Source: Bifidobacterium dentium JCM 1195 = DSM 20436
GTDB lineage: Bacteria; Actinomycetota; Actinomycetes; Actinomycetales; Bifidobacteriaceae
Direction: 5' to 3'
Length of the DNA stretch: 64,000 bases
Assembly: GCF_001042595.1 (NCBI RefSeq)
Contig: NZ_AP012326.1
Coordinates: 744,001-808,000, forward strand
Shown here: one piece after another, positions 28,619-37,360 of the stretch
Position numbering within the stretch: position 1 is the first letter of the stretch
Layout of the letters: each line of letters opens with the position of its first letter
Notes under the pieces: model-generated
The model's database searches: none
What the model was told of the DNA's origin: nothing
Seen by the model: the letters and a program-made list of their open reading frames with translations, nothing else
Position numbers and translations under genes: made by a program

Positions 28619-29629
28619 ATGACCATCCACGATTCCCTGGCCGAACTCATCGGCAACACCCCGCTCGTCAAACTCAACCATGTGACCGACGGCATCAAGG
28701 CCACCATCGCGGTCAAGGTCGAATACTTCAATCCGGGCGGTTCGTCCAAGGACCGCATCGCCGAACGCATCATCGATGCGGCCGAGCGAAGCGGCGAACT
28801 AAAGCCCGGCGGGGTGATTGTGGAACCGACCTCCGGCAACACCGGCGTAGGTCTGGCTCTGGTGGCGCAGCAGCGCGGTTACCGTACCATCTTCACCCTG
28901 CCCGACAAGGTCTCCGAAGCCAAGCGCGCCGTACTGCGCGCCTATGGGGCCGAAGTGGTCGTGACCCCCACCGACGCCGGTCCGGACGACCCGCGTTCCT
29001 ATTATCAGGTGGCCGAACGCCTCGCCAAGGCGATTCCCGGCGGCTATCGCCCGAACCAGTACGACAATCCGAACGGCCCGGAAAGCCACTACCACACCAC
29101 CGGCCCGGAAATCTGGCAGGCCACCGACCATAAAATCACGCATTTCGTGGCCGGCATCGGCACCGGCGGCACCATCTCCGGCACCGGCCGATACCTGAAG
29201 GACGTTTCCGACGGAGCCGTGCAGGTCATCGGAGCCGATCCGGAAGGCTCCATCTATTCCAATCCCGACGACGTGCACCAGTACAAGATCGAAGGCGTCG
29301 GCGAGGACTTCTATCCCAAGGCCTTCGACCGTGGGCTGCCTGACGAGATCGTGCAGGTGAACGATGCCGAAGCCTTCGAAATGACCCGTCGACTCGCAGG
29401 CGAGGAAGGCCTGCTGGTCGGCGGCTCGTCCGGCATGGCCGTCGTGGCAGCCATCAAGTACGCCCGCGAGCACGATTTGGATGAGCGCCAGACCGTCGTA
29501 GTGCTATTGCCGGATTCCGGTCGTGGATACATGGAGAAGATCTTCGACGACGACTGGATGCGCGCCAACGGCTTCGCCGACATCGTGGAACGCACCACCA
29601 AACCAAGCTTGGCCGAGCAGTACCTGTAA
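28619..29629 (+). CDS. cbs: Cystathionine beta-synthase (CBS-type, without regulatory CBS domains)
   Basis: 336 residues of the fold-type II PLP family. The PLP Lys lies in NPGGSSKDRIAER, the cofactor-binding stretch is EPTSGNTGVGLALVAQQRGY, and the glycine loop is VAGIGTGGTISGTGRYL. Features separating actinobacterial Cbs from CysK are the segment DDPRSYYQVAERLAK, the SHYHTTGPEIW block and the late LLPDSGRGYMEKIFDDDWM. It would join serine and homocysteine into cystathionine. It is followed 72 bases later by metB, together forming a transsulfuration route to cysteine. Many annotations call this cysK, and O-acetylserine use cannot be excluded. Confidence 0.88.
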   Translation: MTIHDSLAELIGNTPLVKLNHVTDGIKATIAVKVEYFNPGGSSKDRIAERIIDAAERSGELKPGGVIVEPTSGNTGVGLALVAQQRGYRTIFTLPDKVSEAKRAVLRAYGAEVVVTPTDAGPDDPRSYYQVAERLAKAIPGGYRPNQYDNPNGPESHYHTTGPEIWQATDHKITHFVAGIGTGGTISGTGRYLKDVSDGAVQVIGADPEGSIYSNPDDVHQYKIEGVGEDFYPKAFDRGLPDEIVQVNDAEAFEMTRRLAGEEGLLVGGSSGMAVVAAIKYAREHDLDERQTVVVLLPDSGRGYMEKIFDDDWMRANGFADIVERTTKPSLAEQYL

Positions 29630-29701
29630 TACCGGCCATCCATCATCATGTCAATCATCCGTTCAACCCAGACCATACGCTACTTCCAAGGAGTTCCCAT
29701 C

Positions 29702-30881
29702 ATGACCATCTCGACCAACACCGCAGCCCTGAACGCCACCGCACTCGCCACCCGTGCCATCCACGCCGGACAGGAACCCGACCCGACCACCGGAGCCGTG
29801 GTCACGCCGATCTACATGACCTCCACGTTCAAGCAGGACGGCGTCGGCGGGCTACGCGGAGGCTACGATTACAGCCGTTCCGTCAACCCGACCCGCAACT
29901 CCTTCGACGAGCAGCTCGCCGCAGTGGAAGGTGCCAGGTATGCGCTGAGCTTCTCCTCGGGCCTGGCCGCCATCGATGTACTGCTGCGTTCCACCATCAG
30001 GCCGGGCGACAACATTCTGCTCGGCAACGACGTGTACGGCGGCACCTATCGATTGCTGTCCAAGGTGTTCGTGCCGTGGGGCATCGGCCTCGATGTGGTC
30101 GACATCACCGACACTGCGGCCGTCTCCGCCGCGCTGGGCAAGAAGCAGTACAAGTACATCTGGGTCGAAACCCCCTCCAACCCGTTGCTGAACATCACCG
30201 ACATCGCCGCCACCTCCGCAGTGGCGCATGCGCACGGCACCAAGGTGGTCGTGGACAACGTTCGCCTCGCCGGTATTGCAGCATCCATTGGCCGACGGTG
30301 CCGACGTGGTCGTCTACTCCACCACCAAGTACATCGGCGGCCACTCCGACGTGGTCGGCGGCGCCGTGGTTCTCAACGACAAGGAGACCCGAGACGAGGT
30401 GGCCTTCCTGCAGAACGCAGCCGGTGCCGTGCCGTCCCCGTTCGACTCCTGGCTCGACATCCGAGGCCTGAAGACCCTTGACTTGCGTGTCAAACAGCAC
30501 AGCCGCAATGCGCTCAAGGTGGCGCAGTGGCTCGAAACCCGTCCGGAAGTGGAACGTGTATGGTATCCGGGTCTTGAATCCCATCCGGGACACGAGATCG
30601 CCGCACGTCAGATGCACGGCGGCTTCGGCGGCATGATCTCCGTGCAGATCGCGGCCGGTTTCGAAGCGGCCAAGAAGTTCGCTGGCGCCACCGAAGTGTT
30701 CACGTTGGCCGAATCCCTGGGCGGTGTGGAATCGCTGATCGAACATCCGGGTGCCATGACCCACGCCTCCGTGGCCGGTACCACCCTTGAAGTGCCTGCC
30801 AATCTGGTTCGCCTGTCCGTCGGGCTCGAAGACGCCGACGACCTGATCGCCGACCTCGAGCAGGCGTTCCGCCAAATCTGA
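29702..30881 (+). pseudogene. metB: Cystathionine gamma-synthase/lyase, broken by a two-base deletion
   Basis: Two frames encode one Cys/Met-metabolism PLP enzyme of about 393 residues. The first, from ATG 29702 behind AAGGAG, runs through ATRAIHAGQEPDPTTGAVVT, YDYSRSVNPTRNSFDEQLAA and KVVVDN. The second continues FASPVLQHPLADGADVVVYS, the PLP Lys in STTKYIGGHSD, and ends at 30881. The family needs DNTFASP; here GACAAC is followed by GTTCGCC, so two bases (AC) are missing at 30259/30260. If real, the cell cannot complete transsulfuration here, although the related gene at 57761 might compensate. A sequencing error is possible because no other damage is visible. Confidence 0.88.
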
Positions 30882-30898
30882 TTGCTACACTAAGGGGC

Positions 30899-32860
30899 AT
30901 GACGGCAATAACGGATTCCCGGGCACTGGACGCACTGAAACAATACTTCGGCTATGAAGCGTTCCGTCCCGGGCAATCCGGCATCGTCGGCTCCATCATC
31001 GCCGGACGCGACGTGCTCGGCGTCATGCCGACCGGTGCGGGCAAGTCCGTCTGCTACCAGATTCCAGCCACAATCCTGCCGGGCGTCGCCATCGTCATCT
31101 CACCGCTGATCTCGCTGATGCGCGATCAGGTCGATGCCTTGAACGACGCCGGCATTCCGGCCGCGTTCATCAACACCACGCAAACGCCGGACGAACAGTC
31201 GTCCGTATTCGCACAGGCCTCGGCAGGCTTCATCAAACTGCTGTACGTCGCCCCGGAACGTTTGGAAACCGAACGTTTCCGCAACTTCGCAAGCCGTACG
31301 CCAATCTCATTGGTCGCCGTCGATGAGGCACACTGCGTATCCCAGTGGGGACAGGATTTCCGCTCGTCCTACCTCGGCATCGGCGAATTCATCGCAAACC
31401 TGCCGGCACGTCCGACCGTAGCCGCATTCACCGCGACCGCAACGGAACGTGTACGTCACGACATCGTCTCCATGCTGGGATTGCGCGACCCGGATGTGAC
31501 CGTCACCGGCTTCGACCGACCGAACCTGTATTTCGACGTCATCAAGCTGGAAACTAGGCATAAAGCCTTCTGGGTGGCAAAATACGTTGCCGAACATGCC
31601 GACGAATCCGGCATCGTCTACTGCGCGACACGCAAGGAAACGGAGGCGCTCGCGGCCTCGCTCAACCATGCCGTGGCGGAATTGCGCGCGGCGGACGGTG
31701 CCGATCCGGGGCAGGCGGGTCCCATCGCGGTCGCCTATCATGGCGGCATGTCCCCGGACGTGCGTGAGCGGGCGCAACGCGACTTCGTGACTGACCGTGT
31801 GCCTGTGGTCGTGGCCACCAACGCATTCGGCATGGGCATCGACAAATCGAATGTGCGCTACGTGATCCACCACAACATGCCTGAATCCATTGAAGCCTAC
31901 TATCAGGAGGCGGGCCGTGCCGGCCGTGACGGCGAACCCAGCCGCTGCACGCTACTGTGGAACGAATCCGACATCGTTACGCGTCGTCGACTGCTTGACT
32001 CTGACTATGAGAACGAACGACTGACGCCCGACGAGCAAGAAGTCGTACGTAGGGCCAAGCGCCGTCTGCTCGACGCCATGGTCGGATACTGCCGTACCAC
32101 CGACTGCCTGCATATCTATATGACCCGTTATTTCGGCGAGAACGATACGGTCGGCGGCACGTCTGACGGCAAGTGCGCAGGTGGCTGCACCAACTGCGAG
32201 CACACCTTCGAAACCGTGGACGTCACCGAAACGGCACGAGCCATCAGCCGATGCGTGCACGATGTGAATCAGAACGTCGGTATGGGCAAGATCGTCAAGA
32301 TTCTGCGTGGTTCGAAAGCGCAGGATCTGAGCTATCTCAATCCGGAGAGCATGCCTACGTTCGGTATGCTCGAAGGTGTGTCGGAGGCGCGCATACGTGA
32401 TGTGCTCAGTCAGATGGCAACCGACGGATTTCTGTTCATCTCAGAAGGACGTCTGCCGATCGTGAAATTCGGAACGCGCGCGGCGGAGACGGTCGCACCG
32501 GGATTCCATTACGAAATCAAGAAAATCGAGCGCACAAGCCCCACGAAACGTGGAGGAGCGGCACATGGAACGTCTTATGAGGCAGGCGATGAGATAAGCT
32601 CCACGGCGGTTGGCTCCTATATTCCCGATGATGATGCCGAGGCGTTGTTCCAGAGGCTACGCGAACTGCGCCTCGACATCGCACGCGAAATCGGCAAACC
32701 GCCGTACATCGTGTTTTCCGACAGGACGTTGCGCGACATGGCACGGATACGCCCGGTCACCAATGCGCAATTCCTGGCCGTCAATGGCGTGGGCGACAAC
32801 AAGCTCAGACTGTATGGCGAGCGGTTCATGAATCTGATCCGTTCGATCAATGCCGGCTGA
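30899..32860 (+). CDS. recQ: ATP-dependent DNA helicase RecQ
   Basis: 653 residues. Superfamily-2 helicase unwinding DNA during recombination and fork repair. Motif I is MPTGAGKSVCYQ, motif II VDEAHCVSQWGQDFR (DEAH plus the aromatic-rich loop), motif III AFTATAT, and motif VI YYQEAGRAGRDG. The RecQ-C-terminal zinc-binding segment has Cys residues in YCRTTDCLH and KCAGGCTNCEH. An HRDC domain closes the chain (ALFQRLRELRLDIAREIGKP, NAQFLAVNGVGDNKLRLYGE). ATG 30899 sits close after AAGGGG. It starts 17 bases after metB. Confidence 0.96.
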   Translation: MTAITDSRALDALKQYFGYEAFRPGQSGIVGSIIAGRDVLGVMPTGAGKSVCYQIPATILPGVAIVISPLISLMRDQVDALNDAGIPAAFINTTQTPDEQSSVFAQASAGFIKLLYVAPERLETERFRNFASRTPISLVAVDEAHCVSQWGQDFRSSYLGIGEFIANLPARPTVAAFTATATERVRHDIVSMLGLRDPDVTVTGFDRPNLYFDVIKLETRHKAFWVAKYVAEHADESGIVYCATRKETEALAASLNHAVAELRAADGADPGQAGPIAVAYHGGMSPDVRERAQRDFVTDRVPVVVATNAFGMGIDKSNVRYVIHHNMPESIEAYYQEAGRAGRDGEPSRCTLLWNESDIVTRRRLLDSDYENERLTPDEQEVVRRAKRRLLDAMVGYCRTTDCLHIYMTRYFGENDTVGGTSDGKCAGGCTNCEHTFETVDVTETARAISRCVHDVNQNVGMGKIVKILRGSKAQDLSYLNPESMPTFGMLEGVSEARIRDVLSQMATDGFLFISEGRLPIVKFGTRAAETVAPGFHYEIKKIERTSPTKRGGAAHGTSYEAGDEISSTAVGSYIPDDDAEALFQRLRELRLDIAREIGKPPYIVFSDRTLRDMARIRPVTNAQFLAVNGVGDNKLRLYGERFMNLIRSINAG

Positions 32861-32995
32861 GCGTGGCCTTTCCGCCGGATTGCAGCGCGTTATCGGCAAA
32901 ACGCATGACGCTTCGGTTGACTGCGCCCCATGAAACGACAACAGTAGGAACGAACATCGCTTATGCGGGACAGTTCGCAGGAAAGGACAACAGCA

Positions 32996-33481
32996 ATGGC
33001 AGACGACAAGCCGGTCGTGGAAAGCTTCCAATTGGACCACACCAAGGTGAAGGCGCCGTATGTGCGTTACATCGATACCGAAAAAGGACCGAACGGCGAC
33101 GTGGTGTCCAACTATGACCTGCGTTTGGTGCAGCCGAACGAGAACGCCATCCCCACCGGCGGATTGCACACCATCGAACACACCATCGCGGTACTGTTGC
33201 GCGAACGCATTCCGGGCTACATCGACTGCTCGCCCTTCGGATGCCGTACTGGCTTCCATCTGCTGACCTGGGGCGAACACTCCACCGAGGATGTGGCCAA
33301 GGCTCTGAAGGAGGCGCTGGAATTCATCGCTTTCGAAGCCACTTGGGATGATGTGCCGGCCACCACCATCGAAAGTTGTGGCAATTATCGCGATCACAGC
33401 CTGTTCACGGCGAAGGAATGGTGCAGAGACATTCTCTCCAAGGGCATCAGCTCTGATCCGTTTGAGCGCAAGCTGGTATGA
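32996..33481 (+). CDS. luxS: S-ribosylhomocysteine lyase (autoinducer-2 synthase)
   Basis: 161 residues. It splits S-ribosylhomocysteine into homocysteine and DPD, the precursor of autoinducer-2, as part of the activated-methyl cycle. The zinc ligands are His58 and His62 in GLHTIEHT and Cys128 in IESCGNY; Cys83 in SPFGCRTGF is the catalytic thiol. ATG 32996 follows GGAAAGGA; the in-frame ATG 33 bases earlier lacks support. The homocysteine it releases could feed Cbs, encoded 3.4 kb upstream. A long inverted repeat begins four bases after the stop. Confidence 0.97.
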   Translation: MADDKPVVESFQLDHTKVKAPYVRYIDTEKGPNGDVVSNYDLRLVQPNENAIPTGGLHTIEHTIAVLLRERIPGYIDCSPFGCRTGFHLLTWGEHSTEDVAKALKEALEFIAFEATWDDVPATTIESCGNYRDHSLFTAKEWCRDILSKGISSDPFERKLV

Positions 33482-33485
33482 GAAG

Positions 33486-33599
33486 GCTATCTGCCTTATA
33501 GATGGCACGTATTCGTCGCATATCAGGCGAAAAGCCCGGGAAAGATACCCCCTAAGTGGCAATTTGCCCTAGGTATCTGCCATCTATAAGGCAGATAGC
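33486..33599. repeat. 114-bp nested inverted repeat behind luxS
   Basis: A perfect 21-base inverted repeat bounds the element: 33486-33506 is the exact reverse complement of 33579-33599 (outer ends GCTATCTGCC...GGCAGATAGC). Inside, GATACC and GGTATC (about 33544-33577) frame a second dyad containing TGGCAATTTGCC. There is no encoded protein and no obvious target-site duplication. It could be a long terminator/mRNA stem for luxS or a small non-autonomous mobile element. Confidence 0.8.
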
Positions 33600-33676
33600 T
33601 GGATGTGTGCGGCCTGTGCAGTGAGCATGGTATTTTTGACGCTCGGAATACGAGAGAACGAATCAGAGGTGAACAG

Positions 33677-34204
33677 GTGAGCGAGACCATTCCTGAACGG
33701 CGCTTCCGCCGCGCCACGATGGCTGATCTTCCGATCATGTTGGAGATTTACCGGCATGCGCGTGAACTCATGGCCGCCAACGGTAATCCCACGCAATGGG
33801 GCAGCACATTCCCGCGCGAGGAAGTGGTTCGTGAGGACATCGAGATGCAGCGTACCATACTGCTGGTCGACACCGTTGACGGCAAGGAGCGTGTGCTCGC
33901 CCAATTCGCCCTGTGCCTAGGCATTGATCCGACCTATGTGAACATTGACGGTGCCTGGTTGGATGACGACCCATATGTGACCATCCACCGCATCGCCTCG
34001 TCCGGGCTCGGTAAAGGTGCCGCCAAGGACTGCATCAATTGGGCCCTTGAACATTACGGCAACGTGCGTGCGGATACGCATCCGAACAACAAGGCCATGC
34101 AGCACATCTTCGAATCCAATGGATTCGCGCGCTGTGGTCTGATCCAGCTGCTGGATCGATCCACCGATACCACACGTATCGCCTATCAGCGCCACGAGTG
34201 GTGA
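33677..34204 (+). CDS. GNAT-family N-acetyltransferase
   Basis: 175 residues from GTG 33677, preceded by AGAGGTGAA. The opening RRFRRATMADLPIMLEIYRH and the late block ALEHYGNVRADTHPNNKAMQ with HIFESNGFARCGLI are the GNAT beginning and end. In the middle, IASSGLGKGAAKDCINWAL stands where the acetyl-CoA-binding Q/RxxGxG/A loop lies. It transfers an acetyl group from acetyl-CoA to an unknown amine. It is not clearly linked to its neighbours and ends at a strong bidirectional terminator. Confidence 0.85.
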   Translation: MSETIPERRFRRATMADLPIMLEIYRHARELMAANGNPTQWGSTFPREEVVREDIEMQRTILLVDTVDGKERVLAQFALCLGIDPTYVNIDGAWLDDDPYVTIHRIASSGLGKGAAKDCINWALEHYGNVRADTHPNNKAMQHIFESNGFARCGLIQLLDRSTDTTRIAYQRHEW

Positions 34205-34205
34205 T

Positions 34206-34239
34206 AAAAAAATGCTCCCCATCGGGGAGCATTTTTTTT
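34206..34239. terminator. Bidirectional Rho-independent terminator
   Basis: AATGCTCCCC and GGGGAGCATT form the stem (about 34211-34233) with an A-run before and a T-run of eight after, so it can end both the acetyltransferase (+) and the amino-acid permease (-), whose genes converge here. Confidence 0.92.
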
Positions 34240-34241
34240 AT

Positions 34242-35669
34242 TTAGAACAGGCCCGGTTCGTTCAGCTTGGAACGCTTGCGGCTATACGCGAAGTACACAA
34301 TCAGGCCGAGTCCGAACCACACGGCGAAACGCACCCAGGTTTCCCAGTTGAGGCCGAGAATCAGCACGAAGCAGAACACGATGGCCAGAATCGGCGTGAA
34401 CGGTACGCCGGGAGCCCTGAATCCACGGTGCGCATCCGGCTGGGTCTTGCGCATCCACAGAATGCCCGCCGATACGATGATGAACGCGGACAGCGTGCCG
34501 ATGTTCACCAGTTCGAACAGTACGTTGATGTTGATGAAACCGCCGGCGACAGCCGTCAGAATGCCGAAGAACCAAGTACCCTTGAACGGGGTGCGATACT
34601 TCGGGTGCACTTCGCCGAAGAACTTCGGGAACAGGCCGTCACGGCTCATGGCGTAGCAGATACGGGACTGGCCGTACAACTGGACCAGCATCACGGTGGT
34701 CATGCCGAGCAACGCGCCCAGGTTCACGATGAATGCCAGCCAGTTGAGACCCGTTTCGAGAATCACGCCTGCGACCGGTGCGTCGATGAACTTCGCGAAT
34801 TCCTTGTACGGTACCACGCCGGTCATGATGAGCGTCATGATGATGTACAGCACGGTCGACAGCGCCAACGAGATGAGAATGCCGCGCGGCAGCGTCTTGT
34901 TCGGATTGATGGTCTCCTCGGCGGAGGATGACACCGCGTCGAAGCCGATGAAGCTGAAGAACACAATCGATGCGGCCGGCACGATGCCGTATGGCTGCGT
35001 CGAACCCGGCTGGAACGTGTAGATGCCGTAGGGGGAGAACGGCTTCCAGTTGGCGGGGTTCACATACCAGACGGTGCACACGATGAACAGTACGATGATG
35101 GCCAGTTTGATCAACACCATGATGTCATTGGCCTTCTTCGTCTGGTTGATGCCGATCGACAGCAGCCATGTGATGACGAGCACGATCACGAAGCCCGGCA
35201 GATTGAAGTAGGTGGTGACTCCCGGCGTGGTACCGTAGGCGGCGGTCAGCTCGACCGGCAGATGCAGTCCGAAGCCTTCCAGCAGCTTGTTGAAATAACC
35301 GGACCAGCCGGCGGAGACGGTGGCTGCCTGCAACGCATATTCCAGAATCAGATCCCAGCCGATCACGAAAGCGATCAGTTCGCCGAACGCGAGATACGCA
35401 TACGAGTAGGCGGAACCGGAGACCGGTGCCATCGCGGCGAATTCCGCATAGCACAGGCCGGCAAAACCACAGCAGATGGCCGCCAACAGAAAGGAGATGC
35501 ACAGTGCCGGGCCTGCGGTGAGAGCGCCCTTACCGGTGAGCACGAAGATGCCGGTGCCGATGATGGCGCCGATGCCCAACATGGTAAGGTCAAAAGTTTT
35601 CATTGTTCGCTTGAGCGGGGTCGACTCGGAGACGAGTTGATCCACAGATTTCTTGCGAAATAGATCCAT
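34242..35669 (-). CDS. APC-family amino-acid permease
   Basis: 475 residues with 12 or more membrane helices. TMLGIGAIIGTGIFVLTG in the first helix is the substrate-binding unwound segment of the APC superfamily, and GFAGLCYAEFAAMAPVSGSA with YSYAYLAFGELIAFVIGWDL are the consensus amphipathic region and helix 3. It is most like cationic/neutral amino-acid transporters of the YfnA/CAT group. The substrate is not certain. It is a single gene; its start region faces alr across a 234-bp gap that holds no other gene I can see. Confidence 0.9.
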   Translation of the reverse strand: MDLFRKKSVDQLVSESTPLKRTMKTFDLTMLGIGAIIGTGIFVLTGKGALTAGPALCISFLLAAICCGFAGLCYAEFAAMAPVSGSAYSYAYLAFGELIAFVIGWDLILEYALQAATVSAGWSGYFNKLLEGFGLHLPVELTAAYGTTPGVTTYFNLPGFVIVLVITWLLSIGINQTKKANDIMVLIKLAIIVLFIVCTVWYVNPANWKPFSPYGIYTFQPGSTQPYGIVPAASIVFFSFIGFDAVSSSAEETINPNKTLPRGILISLALSTVLYIIMTLIMTGVVPYKEFAKFIDAPVAGVILETGLNWLAFIVNLGALLGMTTVMLVQLYGQSRICYAMSRDGLFPKFFGEVHPKYRTPFKGTWFFGILTAVAGGFININVLFELVNIGTLSAFIIVSAGILWMRKTQPDAHRGFRAPGVPFTPILAIVFCFVLILGLNWETWVRFAVWFGLGLIVYFAYSRKRSKLNEPGLF

Positions 35670-35903
35670 GGTCTTCTTTTCCCTTTAAATGGATTCCTTA
35701 TGGGCTGAACCGGACGGATTTCCGGGACTCTGGCACGCCTCAACGCCAGAAATCAAATGGGTCTTCCTAACAGCATCGAAAGACCTCGTGTATGGAGAGT
35801 GTAAAGACCGGCCGCGGACAAAATCGTGGAAACCGCGTGAAATGTCTCATAATCCGCGTGTGCGCAACATGGCACGTCACACAACGGCGTAACAATAGGA
35901 GCC

Positions 35904-37262
35904 ATGACTTTGAGCGCTACACGTGAATGGCAATTCTCATCCGACCAGGGCAAGGCGAATTATGAGGCGGCCCGTCGGCGGTATCCGGCGCAGGCGATCG
36001 TCGATCTGGCCGCGTTGCGTGACAACATGCGCCACTTGGTGAGCGTGGTCGGCGGACCGAATTCGGGTACGGCCGTGATGGGCGTGGTCAAAGCCGACGC
36101 CTATGGCCATGGCCTGATTCCTGCAGCCTTGGCTGCCTTGGCGGGCGGCGCGACTTGGCTCGGCACCGCACAATCGCATGAGGCGCTCTTGCTGCGCAAG
36201 GCCGGTATCGGCTTGGACCGCTGCCATATTCTGACATGGGTCTACAACGGCACCGCGGTGCCGTTCGCTGAGCTGGTTGCCAACGATATCGACGTTTCCG
36301 TCGGTTCGCTTGGTGGTATCGACGGCGTGGCCGAGGCCGCGCGTCGTCTCGGCAAAACCGCCCGTGTACATGTGAAGGTCGATTCCGGTTTCGGACGTAA
36401 CGGCTTCACTCCGGCCGGTTTCGACGCGGCACTCGCCAAGTTGGTGCCGCTCGTCAAGGAGGGCGTGTTGCATGTCGTCGGCCAGTGGAGCCATCTGGCT
36501 GTCGCGGATGCGCCGGACGTGCCGGAATTCGTAGCCTCCACCGACCGTCAGATTGAGAATTTCAAGGATTTCACCCGCCGTATGGAAGCGGCCGGCATCG
36601 CCCCGGAGATTCGTCATCTTGCCAATACCGCCGCCACGTTGAGCCGTCCGGAAATCCATTTCGAGCTGACCCGTCCGGGCATCGGCCTGTACGGTTACGA
36701 GGCGGATCCGGCCATGGGCACGCCCGGTACGTATGGTCTGAAGCCGGCCATGACCTTGCAGGCGCAGCTCGGCACCGTCAAGGATGTCGAGGCGGGACAT
36801 GGCATCTCCTATGGCCGCACCTATCTGACCCCGACCGACACTTCCACGGCGATCGTACCAATCGGGTATGCGGACGGCATTCACCGTTCCGCTTCCGGCT
36901 TCGATATGGAAGGTGCCAAGCATGTGGTCAAGGCTGGCGGCCCGGTGCGTGTGATGACCGCTGAAGGTCCGCGTCTGTACCGTGTGTCCGGCCGGGTATG
37001 CATGGACCAGTTCATTCTTGACCTGCATGGCTCCGCGGATGCGCTCGGCATCCACGAGGGAGATACGGTGGAACTGTTCGGTCCGGGTCGCGGCGAGGAT
37101 TACGCCGAACCCACCGCCGACGATTGGGGCCGTGCCGCCGACACCATCAGCTATGAGATCTTCACCTGCCTGCGCAATCGCATCCCGCGCCTGTACGAGC
37201 ATGCCACGGAGGTGCTGTCCGCCGAAGATCTCGCCAAACTCGATTCGAACAGTATTCTGTAA
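35904..37262 (+). CDS. alr: Alanine racemase
   Basis: 452 residues. It makes D-alanine for peptidoglycan. The PLP Lys lies in VMGVVKADAYGHGLIPAALA. HVKVDSGFGRNGF and HLANTAATLSRPEIHFELTR are internal blocks. The catalytic Tyr region is GHGISYGRTYLT and the late motif is VCMDQFILDL. It is longer than the common 370-380 residues, with about 25 extra N-terminal residues and a C-terminal extension. AGGAG is only two bases from ATG 35904. A TTG six bases later has better spacing and could be the true start. Confidence 0.95.
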   Translation: MTLSATREWQFSSDQGKANYEAARRRYPAQAIVDLAALRDNMRHLVSVVGGPNSGTAVMGVVKADAYGHGLIPAALAALAGGATWLGTAQSHEALLLRKAGIGLDRCHILTWVYNGTAVPFAELVANDIDVSVGSLGGIDGVAEAARRLGKTARVHVKVDSGFGRNGFTPAGFDAALAKLVPLVKEGVLHVVGQWSHLAVADAPDVPEFVASTDRQIENFKDFTRRMEAAGIAPEIRHLANTAATLSRPEIHFELTRPGIGLYGYEADPAMGTPGTYGLKPAMTLQAQLGTVKDVEAGHGISYGRTYLTPTDTSTAIVPIGYADGIHRSASGFDMEGAKHVVKAGGPVRVMTAEGPRLYRVSGRVCMDQFILDLHGSADALGIHEGDTVELFGPGRGEDYAEPTADDWGRAADTISYEIFTCLRNRIPRLYEHATEVLSAEDLAKLDSNSIL

Positions 37263-37360
37263 AGTACCTGATTCGTCGGAACGATGGGTGCCAGTCGAGC
37301 GCCTGCCGGCGGGAGCGGTTGGCCTTCAGGTCGACCGGGGTGTGCTGAGCGGAGGTGCCC

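Noticed and set aside
33486-33599. CRISPR or insertion sequence at the inverted repeat
   Set aside because: There is only one element, no repeat-spacer periodicity, no transposase frame inside and no clear target duplication.
34212-34931. Open frame of 239 codons on the plus strand behind a terminator
   Set aside because: It starts inside the bidirectional terminator and runs opposite the APC permease, with Glu/His/Gln-rich shadow composition.
35937-37202. Open frame of 421 codons on the minus strand
   Set aside because: It is antisense to alr, with no ribosome-binding site and no domain-like sequence.
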